A model generated the notes under the pieces. That model worked only from the letters and a program-made list of their open reading frames with translations. It was not told the origin of the DNA and searched no databases. A stretch of DNA of 64,000 nucleotides from Sphingobacterium detergens. Its GTDB lineage: Bacteria > Bacteroidota > Bacteroidia > Sphingobacteriales > Sphingobacteriaceae. Made by a program: the position numbers and the translations under genes. Positions 41,954-50,799 of this stretch are shown here, piece after piece. The stretch's first letter is position 1. Every line of letters starts with the position of its first letter. The stretch covers positions 1 through 64,000 of the forward strand of contig NZ_RAPY01000009.1 in the NCBI RefSeq assembly GCF_003610355.1, given 5' to 3'.

Positions 41954-42631
41954 ATGAAATTATTGTTTTTGTTATTCGGTCTTTTTACTACTTCTTTGAC
42001 TTTTGCCCAAGTGCATTGGCAAAAACCCCAATATGATGAGATCAAGAAGGTAATCGCTGCGGAAAACTCTGAAAATAATTATGATAAATTATTAAAGAGA
42101 TTCAATGATCTCGATACAACATTGAGTGATGAGCACTATTTTGTATTGTATTATGGTCAATATTTTCAGGATAACTATAGCCCAGCTGGTCGTGGAAATA
42201 ATTTGATTAGCAAACTGGCGAGATCTGTTAATGACAACAACTATCAAACATTTAAAGATTCATTAATTTCGACTAAACATCAATATCCATTCGATTTGAG
42301 GGGACTCTCGGCAGGCAGTGGTCTAGCACATAAATTTGCCGATAACGAATTTGCAGCTAAATTGGATAAGCAATTCATAGGTATATTAAAAGCGATTTTC
42401 TCAACCGGTGACGGTAAATCGCTTGAAACGGCTTTGCACATATTGAATGTCTCTGACGAGTATGTTATCTGTGATGTATTGAATGTTTCGGTGACCGGTC
42501 AGAGGACAGTTAAAAACTGTGATTTACTAACCACTGAGAATAACACTGTTTTTGATAAAGGAATTTATTTTAATATAGAAAAGATTTTTGAGGGATATGC
42601 AAAGATATTCGGGACGAAAAGCAATCCATAA
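41954..42631 (+). CDS. Secreted DUF4919-type protein
   Basis: A 225-residue protein with a signal peptide (MKLLFLLFGLFTTSLTFAQ). The body has TLSDEHYFVLYYGQYFQDNYSP, and near the end KNCDLLTTENNTVFDKGIYFNIEKIF; this matches what I recall of the DUF4919 family of Bacteroidota. Function is unknown; the localisation is periplasmic or surface. A small lipoprotein gene begins 13 bp after its stop and may be co-transcribed. Confidence 0.7.
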   Translation: MKLLFLLFGLFTTSLTFAQVHWQKPQYDEIKKVIAAENSENNYDKLLKRFNDLDTTLSDEHYFVLYYGQYFQDNYSPAGRGNNLISKLARSVNDNNYQTFKDSLISTKHQYPFDLRGLSAGSGLAHKFADNEFAAKLDKQFIGILKAIFSTGDGKSLETALHILNVSDEYVICDVLNVSVTGQRTVKNCDLLTTENNTVFDKGIYFNIEKIFEGYAKIFGTKSNP

Positions 42632-42644
42632 TGGAAAGCTATTT

Positions 42645-42995
42645 TTGAGGTTTATAATCATCTTTCCTGTTCTGATGTTATTCTCCTGTAATTATAGAAT
42701 TGATAATAAAACAACAAAATTAGAGGTTGTTGAATCTTGTAAAGAGAAACTTTATGAGAGTATTCCAATATCGACTCCTGACTCGATCGTTACAGGATAC
42801 TGTACGTGTTCTACTGAAAAGTTGCTGGAAAATTATACTATTTTGGAGATAGCCAAGTCTAACTGGGATGAAAGTAGCGAGGAGCGAAGAGAAATGATAA
42901 AATTGGTTGAACCCTGTCGCCAAGATTACATGAAAAAGCTCAAAAAACATTTTAAAGATCGGGGAGAAGATTTATTTATCGTCTCCCCTAAATAG
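42645..42995 (+). CDS. Small putative lipoprotein, unknown function
   Basis: I do not recognise this protein. The proposed start is a TTG at 42645, giving 116 residues that begin LRFIIIFPVLMLFSC: a short basic start, hydrophobic core and lipobox cysteine at residue 15. An earlier TTG at 42588 would put 19 hydrophilic residues before the signal sequence and overlap the previous gene by 44 bp, so it is less likely. The mature part has further cysteines (ESCKEKL, GYCTCSTEKLL, EPCRQDY) and a basic C-terminus. Confidence 0.55.
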   Translation: MRFIIIFPVLMLFSCNYRIDNKTTKLEVVESCKEKLYESIPISTPDSIVTGYCTCSTEKLLENYTILEIAKSNWDESSEERREMIKLVEPCRQDYMKKLKKHFKDRGEDLFIVSPK

Positions 42996-43000
42996 GTAAG

Positions 43001-44047
43001 CTACCATCGGATTAAAGCGGATCCCCAGGTAAAGCCTGCGCCAAAGGCGGCTAAACAAATAAGATCGCCCTCTTTTATTTTTCCGGCTTCCCAAGCCTCA
43101 CATAGTGCGATCGGTATGGACGCTGCTGTGGTATTGCCGTATTTTTGGATATTGTTGAACACCTGATCCTCATTTAATCCCAAGGTTTTCTGCACAAACT
43201 GTGAAATACGAAGATTGGCCTGATGAGGAATCAATAAGTCAATGTCTGAAGTTTTCAGGTTGTTCTTTGTCAAAGCCTCATGAATAACTTCGGGGAACTT
43301 TACAACGGCCTTTTTGAAAACGGCCTGTCCGTCCATATTTGGGAACGCAGTTCCATCTTCAAGCATTTCTTTGGTCATCAATAATCCCCCCAATTCCTGT
43401 TCCGGCCAATCAGGCATTTTATCCAGCCAGATTCCACTTGATGCTCCTGGGTAATACATCGCGAGCTTTTCTGCTTCCGCGCCGTCAGAATGTAAATGCG
43501 TGCTCAAAATGCCTTTACCAGCTTCGGTTGTCGGCTGCACAACTACTGCTCCGGCACCATCACCGAAAATAACAGAAACAGCACGTCCTCTGGTTGAAAA
43601 ATCGAGCGCAAACGAATGTTTTTCTGAACCCACTACAAGTACATTTTTGTACATCCCCGTTTTGACAAATTGATCTGCTATGGATAGGGCATAGATGAAA
43701 CCAGAACATTGATTTCTGATATCCAATGCGCCGACCTCGTTCATGCCCATTTCCCGTTGTAGTAAAACAGCGCAGCCTGGGAAATAATAGTCAGGCGACA
43801 AGGTTGCGAAGATGATGAAATCGACATCTTCCTTGCTGATATTGGCACGTTCAATTGCTATTTTCGCAGCTTCAACACCCATTGTGGTTGTCGTTTCTCC
43901 AATACGGTCGGCATAGCGACGCTCTTTGATACCTGTTCTTTCTTGAATCCACTCGTCACTGGTATCCATAAAACGTGTTAAGTCATTGTTGGTATATACG
44001 TTTTTTGGAACGTAATAGCCAATTCCTGCGATTTTTGACTGAAACAT
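43001..44047 (-). CDS. fabH: 3-oxoacyl-ACP synthase III
   Basis: A 348-residue thiolase-fold enzyme with the catalytic triad of FabH: C114 in DIRNQCSGFIYAL, His in LIPHQANLRIS and Asn in YGNTTAASIPIAL. It condenses acetyl-CoA or another acyl-CoA starter with malonyl-ACP to begin fatty-acid synthesis; in Bacteroidota branched starters are common. Compared with typical FabH (about 320), it has a longer loop near residues 195-235 (GASSGIWLDKMPDWPEQELGG is in it), as in the FabH subgroup that may have other substrates. It is monocistronic and divergent from clpS. Confidence 0.88.
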   Translation of the reverse strand: MFQSKIAGIGYYVPKNVYTNNDLTRFMDTSDEWIQERTGIKERRYADRIGETTTTMGVEAAKIAIERANISKEDVDFIIFATLSPDYYFPGCAVLLQREMGMNEVGALDIRNQCSGFIYALSIADQFVKTGMYKNVLVVGSEKHSFALDFSTRGRAVSVIFGDGAGAVVVQPTTEAGKGILSTHLHSDGAEAEKLAMYYPGASSGIWLDKMPDWPEQELGGLLMTKEMLEDGTAFPNMDGQAVFKKAVVKFPEVIHEALTKNNLKTSDIDLLIPHQANLRISQFVQKTLGLNEDQVFNNIQKYGNTTAASIPIALCEAWEAGKIKEGDLICLAAFGAGFTWGSALIRW

Positions 44048-44113
44048 AATAAATTCCTCTAATTGATTGTATTCTTCCCTTTTATATTGTCGTTAATTTA
44101 GAAAAAAATATTC

Positions 44114-44121
44114 TATTTTTG
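44114..44121 (+). promoter_or_regulatory. -7 promoter element for clpS
   Basis: TATTTTTG ends only 4 nt before the ATG at 44126, so the mRNA should be leaderless or nearly so. A TTG at 44087-44089 is at a rather long 24-bp distance. Confidence 0.65.
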
Positions 44122-44125
44122 CAGC

Positions 44126-44407
44126 ATGGGTACCCAAACTGCTGAAGAAACCTTTACGTTAGAAGAGATATTAGCGTCTGTTAAGGACTCTAATCGCCTG
44201 ATTTTATGGAATGACGAAACGAATACGTTCGACCATGTGATTCATTGTCTGATGTATCACCTTCAATATACCGAAAAGCAAGCTGAAAAAATTGCCTGGA
44301 AAGTGCATACTGAAGGAAAGTGCGCCGTTTTGGAGGGAACTTTTACAGAGATGGAAATCTACCGCAAGATTTTGAAAGCGGAGGGATTGACGGTCTCTGT
44401 GGAATAA
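44126..44407 (+). CDS. clpS: ATP-dependent Clp protease adaptor ClpS
   Basis: A 93-residue protein: flexible N-terminus of about 25 residues, then the ClpS core with ILWNDETNTFDHVIHCL, whose Asn-Asp pair binds the free N-terminus of N-degron substrates, and KVHTEGKCAVLEG (usually H-x-x-G-x-A). ClpS delivers proteins with destabilising N-terminal residues to ClpA(C)P. The gene is alone; clpA is not nearby. Confidence 0.9.
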   Translation: MGTQTAEETFTLEEILASVKDSNRLILWNDETNTFDHVIHCLMYHLQYTEKQAEKIAWKVHTEGKCAVLEGTFTEMEIYRKILKAEGLTVSVE

Positions 44408-44510
44408 ATTTACTATCCTTTTTGTTACCGTAATAATATGGTTACGCTTCAAGTTTGTCTCTAAGTTTTAGTTTTATTTGCACTAAACTATAAACTAAGC
44501 TGAAGCTCTC

Positions 44511-46967
44511 ATGTCATTTAACGCTAAATCGTTTAAATTTTTATTATTATTTGTATTTTTTCTACCGGTTGTTGTTCTTGCGCAAACTGGTCAAATCAAA
44601 GCTATCCTGATCGATAGCAAAACTTCCAAACCTATTTCATCTGCCAGTGCTGCGCTTTTAGATGCGAGCAATAATAGTTACATAAAAGGAGCTCAATCAG
44701 TAGATCAGGGATTTCTCTTATTCTCAGATATCAAACCTGGTAAATATAATGTTCGTATCAGTTATGTAGGCTATGAAACGCATACAATTGCGGGGGTGGA
44801 TGTGGCGGCATCGAAAAGCAATGACCTTGGACGAATTGGTTTAAATTCAACAGGTGAGCTACTGGATGAGGTTGTAGTCGAGGGGAGAGTTCCTGCGATG
44901 CAGATTGGCATTGACCGCAAAACCTTTAACGTGGGCGAGAGCTTGGTCAGTGCGGGTGGAACAGCAACAGATGTGTTAGCCAATGTACCCACGCTTCAGG
45001 TGGATCAAGACGGATCGGTGAGTCTACGTGGATCCAGTAGTGTCAAGATTCTAATAGATGGCCGCGAGTCAGCACTCGCAGGAAACGATGTCACATCTTT
45101 GCTTCAGAGTCTTCCTGCTAATTCCATAGAAAAGGTTGAGGTCATTACCAATCCCTCATCTAAATATGATGCGGAAGGGCAGACGGGGATAATCAATATC
45201 GTCTTAAAGAAAAATATTCGAACAGGGCTGAACGGATCAGTAAATACATCCGCTGGTTCCTATGACAATTATATGGCTGGTATAACATTGAATTATCGTG
45301 ATCGGAAATTCAATTACTTCGGATCCTATAACTTCAATAAGCGTAACATGGTGGGAAGTGGAGCCGTAGATAACGGTTTTAAAGATAACAACAGCCAAAT
45401 TTCCAATAATTCTGAGTCTTCGAGAAAAGGAAATAGTCATACGATGAAGGCCGGCGTAGATTATTATCTCTCTGATCGGAATTCATTGAGTTTTTCCGGA
45501 AATTTAAGTGTACGGGATAATAATCGTGTTGAAAACCTGTGGTACCGTTACATTAATCATCCGAAATTATCTGGTGAGAGCACCAGAACCTCTTCGCAAC
45601 TTGAGGATGACTTGGGCTATGAGTTTAATGTGGACTTTAAACACCAATTTAAAAGATCAGGTGAAGAACTGACGGCAAACGCCAGCTATGGTCGAGATAA
45701 AGAAGATGGGACCAATGATTTTATTCAGGAGTTTACATCAAAGGCTCCTAGTTCTGGCCGTAAAAATATAACCTCTGAAGATGGGAAGAATATAAATCTA
45801 CAAGCAGATTATGTACTGCCGTTCTCCGAAGATAGTAAGTTTGAAGCAGGCTATCGTTCACAGATCAGAAAGTCATTTGATACGCAGGATTCCGATACAT
45901 TGAGTGTCGCAAATCAGGTTTATCTACCAGATTATGGGATAAGTAACGATTTTGATTTTACCTCCACCGTACATGCACTTTATGCCAATTATCAAGGTAA
46001 ATTGTCCGATAAAATCGGTTATCAAGTGGGGCTTCGTGCTGAGCAGTTTAGTTTAAATTCAACTTATCTTTCTAAAGATCCTGATGTAACAGAAAAAGAA
46101 ACAAAAGCTAAGCAAGATTTTTTTAGATTATATCCAACCTTATTTTTAACCTATAAGGTGGGGGATGACGGTGATAAAATTCAATTTAGTTATTCAAGAA
46201 GGGTTCAACGTGCCCGAGGCTGGCAGGTCAATCCATTCTTGAATGTATCAGATGATATGAACAGACGTCAAGGTAACCCAAACTTGAAACCGGAAGATGT
46301 ACATGGATTTGAGCTGAGCTTTGCTAAGACTTTTGGAAAAGTTAACTTGATTTCCTCGGCGTATTTTAACCACACCAGTGAGGTGATGCAGCCATTCGTT
46401 TATTTTGTAGATACAATAAGTAGTGTCACTTACAGTCGCTGGGAGAATTTGACAAGCCGAAACCTTTCTGGATTTGAATTTATTTCTAAGGTCAATGCGA
46501 CGAAGGATTTTGATTTTACATTTAATCTTAATTTGATCAATATTAATTACAAAGCGAATGAGGCCTATAACGTAAAAGCTTCCAATGGTTTTGCCTACAA
46601 TTCTAATCTAACTGCAAATTATCGTTTTACCCCTACATTCTCCGGCCAGATTAGAGGTGAATACAATTCTTCCCGGGTCATGGCACAGGGAAAAATGAAT
46701 GCAATGAAAGGAGTGGATATCGCCCTGAAAAAAGATGTGTTCAATAAAAAGGCTTCAATCATGTTTAATGTCAGAGATGTCTTTAACAGTAGGAAAATGC
46801 AGGGTTTTACAGAAACCCCGCAATTGAATTCTAATTTTGAACACCGTTGGATGAAGAGAATGTTTACTTTATCGCTCTCATACCGCTTTGGTAGTCAGGA
46901 TCTAAATAAGTTGAAAAAGAAGGAAACAAATACAAATGAAATAAATGGTGGAGGAGAGGAATATTAA
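44511..46967 (+). CDS. TonB-dependent outer-membrane receptor (OMP_b-brl_3 type)
   Basis: An 818-residue protein: signal peptide (residues 1-25), a carboxypeptidase-regulatory-like beta-sandwich (about 28-115, starting GQIKAILIDSKTSKPISSASAAL), a plug domain (LDEVVVEGRVPAMQIGIDRK, SLRGSSSVKILIDGRES), and a beta-barrel of the PF14905 kind to the end. The conserved late motif RQGNPNLKPEDVHGFELS supports this. The ligand is unknown; no SusD partner lies beside it. The last strand (LSLSYRFGSQDLNK) is followed by a polar tail. The next gene is 67 bp downstream with its own promoter. Confidence 0.9.
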   Translation: MSFNAKSFKFLLLFVFFLPVVVLAQTGQIKAILIDSKTSKPISSASAALLDASNNSYIKGAQSVDQGFLLFSDIKPGKYNVRISYVGYETHTIAGVDVAASKSNDLGRIGLNSTGELLDEVVVEGRVPAMQIGIDRKTFNVGESLVSAGGTATDVLANVPTLQVDQDGSVSLRGSSSVKILIDGRESALAGNDVTSLLQSLPANSIEKVEVITNPSSKYDAEGQTGIINIVLKKNIRTGLNGSVNTSAGSYDNYMAGITLNYRDRKFNYFGSYNFNKRNMVGSGAVDNGFKDNNSQISNNSESSRKGNSHTMKAGVDYYLSDRNSLSFSGNLSVRDNNRVENLWYRYINHPKLSGESTRTSSQLEDDLGYEFNVDFKHQFKRSGEELTANASYGRDKEDGTNDFIQEFTSKAPSSGRKNITSEDGKNINLQADYVLPFSEDSKFEAGYRSQIRKSFDTQDSDTLSVANQVYLPDYGISNDFDFTSTVHALYANYQGKLSDKIGYQVGLRAEQFSLNSTYLSKDPDVTEKETKAKQDFFRLYPTLFLTYKVGDDGDKIQFSYSRRVQRARGWQVNPFLNVSDDMNRRQGNPNLKPEDVHGFELSFAKTFGKVNLISSAYFNHTSEVMQPFVYFVDTISSVTYSRWENLTSRNLSGFEFISKVNATKDFDFTFNLNLININYKANEAYNVKASNGFAYNSNLTANYRFTPTFSGQIRGEYNSSRVMAQGKMNAMKGVDIALKKDVFNKKASIMFNVRDVFNSRKMQGFTETPQLNSNFEHRWMKRMFTLSLSYRFGSQDLNKLKKKETNTNEINGGGEEY

Positions 46968-46982
46968 AAAATATTCCTCTTT

Positions 46983-47011
46983 TTGACCCCAAATGCTTAA
47001 TTTTAATTTTG
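46983..47011 (+). promoter_or_regulatory. Promoter of the DUF1080 gene
   Basis: A TTG at 46983-46985 and TAATTTTG at 47004-47011 are spaced by 18 bp; the ATG is at 47035. Confidence 0.6.
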
Positions 47012-47034
47012 AAACAAACCTAAAACTAAAAAGA

Positions 47035-47844
47035 ATGAAGTTATTAAAAACAGTTCTTGCGGTATCGGTGATGGCATTTTCTGCACATCTTAATACTGCC
47101 GTAGCGCAAGCAAAAAAAGAAGTACCGGCTTACAAAATTTTGGATTTGCCACGTGTGGATATCAAGAAATTCAAAAAGAATAAGGCCGGAGCATATGTTA
47201 TCTTTGATGGAACTTCGATGGAAGGCTGGAGAGGATATGATAAAACTGTAGTTCCAAAAAAATGGGTTATCAATGAAGGCGCAATTAAATTTGATAGTGG
47301 AGCGAATGTGGGTAAGGATGAAGGTGGTGATTTGATTTTTGCACATGACTTCAAAAACTTCGAATTGGAATTGGAATGGAAAGTAGCAAAAGGAGCAAAT
47401 TCCGGAATTTTCTTTTTGGCCAAAGAAGTCGAAGGTCAGCCAATTTATATCTCATCACCCGAGTGTCAGGTTCTTGACAACGAAAACCATCCAGATGCTA
47501 AGATGGGTGTCGATGGCAATCGTAAGTCTACATCATTGTATGATATGATTCCTGCGAAACCACAAAATGGCAAACCTTATGGTGAATGGAACAAAGTGAA
47601 GATCCGCGTGAACAATGGTAAAGTTGAACACTTCCAAAATGGTGTGAAGGTTGTTGAATATACCCTATGGGATAAATCTTGGGTTGACCTATTGCAAAAA
47701 AGTAAATTCAGTCAAGAAAAATGGCCTCTGGCTTTTGAGTTGCTGAGCCATGTGGGGGGAGAAAGTAAATCAGGATTGATTGGTCTCCAAGATCATGGAA
47801 ACGATGTTTGGTTTAAAAACATAACCGTAAAAGTTTTAAAATAA
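47035..47844 (+). CDS. DUF1080-family protein (3-keto-disaccharide hydrolase type)
   Basis: A 269-residue secreted protein: signal peptide MKLLKTVLAVSVMAFSAHLNTAVAQ (shown here only by its ends, MKLLKTVLAV and NTAVAQ), then a concanavalin-like beta-sandwich with WRGYDKT, FELELEWKVAKGANSGIFF, PEYQ-like PECQVLDNENHPDAK and HVGGESKSGLIGLQDHG, the hallmarks of DUF1080. Some family members hydrolyse 3-keto-glycosides. Activity here is inferred. An upstream ATG at 46993 would add 14 residues before the signal peptide and would precede the -7 element, so ATG 47035 is used. Confidence 0.82.
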   Translation: MKLLKTVLAVSVMAFSAHLNTAVAQAKKEVPAYKILDLPRVDIKKFKKNKAGAYVIFDGTSMEGWRGYDKTVVPKKWVINEGAIKFDSGANVGKDEGGDLIFAHDFKNFELELEWKVAKGANSGIFFLAKEVEGQPIYISSPECQVLDNENHPDAKMGVDGNRKSTSLYDMIPAKPQNGKPYGEWNKVKIRVNNGKVEHFQNGVKVVEYTLWDKSWVDLLQKSKFSQEKWPLAFELLSHVGGESKSGLIGLQDHGNDVWFKNITVKVLK

Positions 47845-47878
47845 CAAAAAAGCAGCTTTAAAGCTGCTTTTTTGTTAT
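47841..47878. terminator. Perfect 38-nt palindromic terminator shared by convergent genes
   Basis: ATAACAAAAAAGCAGCTTT is followed directly by its exact reverse complement. The stop codons of both genes (TAA at 47842-47844 on +, and at 47875-47877 on -) lie within the palindrome. Confidence 0.92.
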
Positions 47879-48579
47879 AATATAGATTGTAATTCTTTCA
47901 GATCGACAATCATATGTGGTACATCTTCAGGTTGCTCCGTACTGTTCGGATTAAAGAAGATCGCATCCATTCCGACATTCATTGCCCCACGTACATCCGC
48001 ATCCAGATTATCTCCAATCATCAATGACTGTTGTACCTGTGCTCCTGTGGTTTCCAGTGCAAATTGAAAGATCCTTGGATCAGGTTTGTTCACTCCGACG
48101 ACCTCAGAAATAAAGATGTTTTTGAAATATTTGTTCAAATTGCTTTTTTCCAGTTTGGTCTCACAAGCCTCCTTAAAACCGTTGGAAATCAAATGCAGGT
48201 TGTATTTTTCGTCCAGGTAGGCCAAGGTTTCATGTGCATGCGGAAATAAATTCGTCTTTTGAGGACAGATCGCAAGGTATTCCAGTTCAAATTCTTCAGG
48301 AAACAATTCGGGGTCTACGCCCAATTCGATAAAGGTATCAGCGAACCGAGCCTTTCTTAACTCGGGTTTTGAAATCTTTCCATGATGGTATAATCCCCAA
48401 AGGCGATGATTGTTGATTGTATAAGTTTCTATGAAACGGGAAGGGGATTCCTTGTTAAACAAGCTGTCAAACTTGTATTTAAAATATAGTTCGTGGAGAC
48501 TTTCTTCGGCATTTTTGTCAAAATCCCAGATGGTATGATCCAAATCAAAGAAAATATCCTTTTTCTCACGATTAAACAT
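47875..48579 (-). CDS. HAD-superfamily hydrolase, YjjG/YfnB type
   Basis: A 234-residue phosphatase with HAD motif I FFDLDHTIWDFD (residues 6-17), motif II HLISNGFK, the lysine region KPDPRIF (motif III, preceded by VGVN) and motif IV MIGDNLDADVRGAMN. The four-helix cap is of the YjjG subgroup, which removes phosphate from non-canonical pyrimidine nucleotides. The ATG at 48579 is preferred to a GTG at 48594, because the -7 element TATATTTG lies between them, just 3 nt from the ATG. Confidence 0.85.
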   Translation of the reverse strand: MFNREKKDIFFDLDHTIWDFDKNAEESLHELYFKYKFDSLFNKESPSRFIETYTINNHRLWGLYHHGKISKPELRKARFADTFIELGVDPELFPEEFELEYLAICPQKTNLFPHAHETLAYLDEKYNLHLISNGFKEACETKLEKSNLNKYFKNIFISEVVGVNKPDPRIFQFALETTGAQVQQSLMIGDNLDADVRGAMNVGMDAIFFNPNSTEQPEDVPHMIVDLKELQSIL

Positions 48580-48582
48580 ATA

Positions 48583-48590
48583 CAAATATA
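48583..48590 (-). promoter_or_regulatory. -7 promoter element for the HAD hydrolase gene
   Basis: Reads TATATTTG on -, 3 nt before the ATG at 48579; predicts a leaderless mRNA. Confidence 0.6.
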
Positions 48591-48685
48591 CCACCTCTGG
48601 GGAGATTTTATCTTATTGTGAATCGGCTAATTTTCTTCTTTGTGTCATAATCTTTAGGATATTTCCGAATGCCTTGGTGAATAGC

Positions 48686-48693
48686 TATTTTTG
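48686..48693 (+). promoter_or_regulatory. -7 promoter element for the kinase-regulator-hemE operon
   Basis: TATTTTTG is 4 nt before the ATG at 48698, the same spacing as for clpS (TATTTTTG then CTAC versus CAGC). Confidence 0.6.
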
Positions 48694-48697
48694 CTAC

Positions 48698-49573
48698 ATG
48701 AAGAAAGCGCTTTTACTCTTTTATTTCCTTTTGTTTTACGCGATCATGCAGTTGATATGGTGGGGGGTGATGTTCATCCGCTTTGATCCAAGCAAAAAGA
48801 ACATGATTATAGGTGAAGGTATTTTCTTCTTGATCATTTTTTTATGGGGTGCGTGGCGGTTAAAGCGCTTGGTAGAACGGGAACAGAAATTGTTGCAACA
48901 GCAGCAAAATTTCCTTTTGGCTATTACGCATGAGTTGAAATCTCCATTGGCATCCGTCAAACTGTATATTCAGACCATTTTGCGACGAGATCTGGATAAA
49001 GAGCAACAACAGACTTTTTTAAGAAATTCCCTAAAAGATATTGAGCGATTGGATGATTTGGTAGAGAATGTCTTGATGACGACCAAATTGGACAGCCGCA
49101 ATTACAGCATGCCCAAAGAGGATTTTAACTTTACTTCTCTGGTGGAGCAAATTGTCGATCGACTTCAAAAGAATTCATGCAGCTCACAGGTATTGAAACC
49201 TTACCTGGAGTCGGATATTATTATCCATGGTGATAAATTTGCGATAAGTAATGTCGTGACAAATCTCATTGAGAATGCTATTAAATATTCACCGGCCTGT
49301 GCCATGGTGGATGTCAAACTATATACGGAGAGCAGTAAAATAATTTTTTCTGTTGCTGACCATGGTATCGGTATCAGTGATGAAGAGAAAAAACTTATCT
49401 TTAATAAGTTTTATCGCGTGGGAAGTGAAGCGACACGGAAAACCAAAGGTACTGGTTTGGGGTTATATATCGTGAAAACCGTGTTGCAGAAGCACGATGC
49501 GACCATTAAAGTTAAAGATAACACTCCTAAAGGGAGTATTTTTGAAGTAACATTTGAAAGAAATGCAAAGTAA
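48698..49573 (+). CDS. Sensor histidine kinase
   Basis: A 291-residue kinase with two membrane helices (about residues 3-27 and 38-54) and a very short periplasmic loop, no HAMP or PAS domain. The phospho-accepting H78 is in LLAITHELKSPLAS; N-box VVTNLIENAIKY, G1 VADHGIGIS and G2 GTGLGLYIVK follow. The small sensor part suggests it senses a membrane signal or a partner protein. The start at ATG 48698 is set by the promoter spacing. It overlaps the response regulator by 11 bp and heads a unit with a TPR protein and hemE. Confidence 0.9.
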   Translation: MKKALLLFYFLLFYAIMQLIWWGVMFIRFDPSKKNMIIGEGIFFLIIFLWGAWRLKRLVEREQKLLQQQQNFLLAITHELKSPLASVKLYIQTILRRDLDKEQQQTFLRNSLKDIERLDDLVENVLMTTKLDSRNYSMPKEDFNFTSLVEQIVDRLQKNSCSSQVLKPYLESDIIIHGDKFAISNVVTNLIENAIKYSPACAMVDVKLYTESSKIIFSVADHGIGISDEEKKLIFNKFYRVGSEATRKTKGTGLGLYIVKTVLQKHDATIKVKDNTPKGSIFEVTFERNAK

Positions 49574-50270
49574 ACAAAGAATATTACTTGTCGAAGATGA
49601 AGAACACTTGTTAGAAGCAATCAAGTTGAATCTCGAAATGGAAGGTTACCGTGTCACTACGGCTACTGACGGAAAAAAAGCATTGAAAGTTTTTAAAGAG
49701 GAACGTTTCAATCTCGTGATATTGGACGTTATGATCCCTGAAATTGATGGATTTCAGGTTGCTGAAACAATCCGACTACAGAATACAGAGGTTCCTATCA
49801 TGTTTTTGACTGCCAAGAACAGTAGTGAAGACCGTATCACTGGACTAAAAAAAGGTGCCGATGATTATTTGGTAAAGCCTTTCAATTTAGAAGAATTGAT
49901 TCTCCGTGTAGGAAATTTGGTTCGTCGCGGTATGAAACCAGATGATCTTAAAGAATTGAATTCTTATCAAATCGGTGATAAAACCATCTATTTTAATTCT
50001 TACGAATTGCATCATGCAGATGGAACGATTACCTCATTGACGAAAAAAGAAACCATGTTATTGAAGCTGTTGATCGAACGTCGTAATGAAGCCGTTTCCC
50101 GTGAGCAGATTTTAGAAACTGTATGGAATTATGACGTCTATCCTTCGACGCGTACCATTGACAATTTCATTTTGACATTCCGGAAATATTTTGAGCCTGA
50201 TCAAAAGCATCCAATCTATTTCCACTCTATCCGAGGTGTTGGTTATAAATTTACCGACAATAACGCATAG
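49563..50270 (+). CDS. OmpR-family response regulator
   Basis: A 235-residue regulator: receiver domain with the acidic pocket (VEDEE, residues 10-14), phospho-acceptor D55 in LVILDVMIPEIDG and K105-region FLTAKNS, followed by a winged-helix DNA-binding domain (about 140-235, ending YFHSIRGVGYKFT). It is the cognate partner of the overlapping kinase gene. Start ATG 49563 (MQSKQRILLV) is preferred to a TTG at 49554. The set of target genes is unknown. Confidence 0.92.
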   Translation: MQSKQRILLVEDEEHLLEAIKLNLEMEGYRVTTATDGKKALKVFKEERFNLVILDVMIPEIDGFQVAETIRLQNTEVPIMFLTAKNSSEDRITGLKKGADDYLVKPFNLEELILRVGNLVRRGMKPDDLKELNSYQIGDKTIYFNSYELHHADGTITSLTKKETMLLKLLIERRNEAVSREQILETVWNYDVYPSTRTIDNFILTFRKYFEPDQKHPIYFHSIRGVGYKFTDNNA

Positions 50271-50280
50271 CAAATAAAAG

Positions 50281-50799
50281 ATGATGACAATTAAGGCTAG
50301 AATAGCCGTTATTTTTATTGCTGCGTTACTTTTGGGCTATGGTTTATACCAAGGGCATTATCAGACAGCTGTATTGTTGGCTGGTGGAATTGGTTATCTA
50401 ATTTGGAGCCATTTTCGGGAAGGTTCAGTTTTCTTGGCAACACAAGCTTTTCATCGGCAAGACTATGAAAAGACAAAAAACTTGCTGTCCGAAATAAAAA
50501 ATCCAGATACACTTCGCAAGGGGCGTCGTAATTTCTATGAATTTATGATGGGAAATATCGCCTTGAAAGAGGATCGTATCGATGAAGCTGAATACCATTT
50601 TCAGCTGGCTTCTCGTTTGCCTTGGAAAAAAGATAATGAAAAAGGTATGGTAATGATCAATCTGGCGAATATTGCGCTGCGAAAGACAGATTATGAACGA
50701 GCAAGGGCGTATACAGATGTGGCTAACAAATTACATTTAACTGCAAGACAGGCCAGTATTATTACAAAAATAGAAAACGAAATTTCAAAACATTTATAG
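50281..50799 (+). CDS. TPR-like small membrane protein
   Basis: A 172-residue protein with two N-terminal hydrophobic segments (residues 8-24 and 28-44) and then about three helical-hairpin repeats resembling TPRs: AFHRQDYEKTKNLLSEI, FMMGNIALKEDRIDEAEYHF and INLANIALRKTDYERARAYT. It may be a scaffold for the kinase or for a heme-pathway enzyme; no direct evidence. It lies 10 bp after the response regulator and its stop overlaps the hemE start by one base. Confidence 0.65.
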   Translation: MMTIKARIAVIFIAALLLGYGLYQGHYQTAVLLAGGIGYLIWSHFREGSVFLATQAFHRQDYEKTKNLLSEIKNPDTLRKGRRNFYEFMMGNIALKEDRIDEAEYHFQLASRLPWKKDNEKGMVMINLANIALRKTDYERARAYTDVANKLHLTARQASIITKIENEISKHL

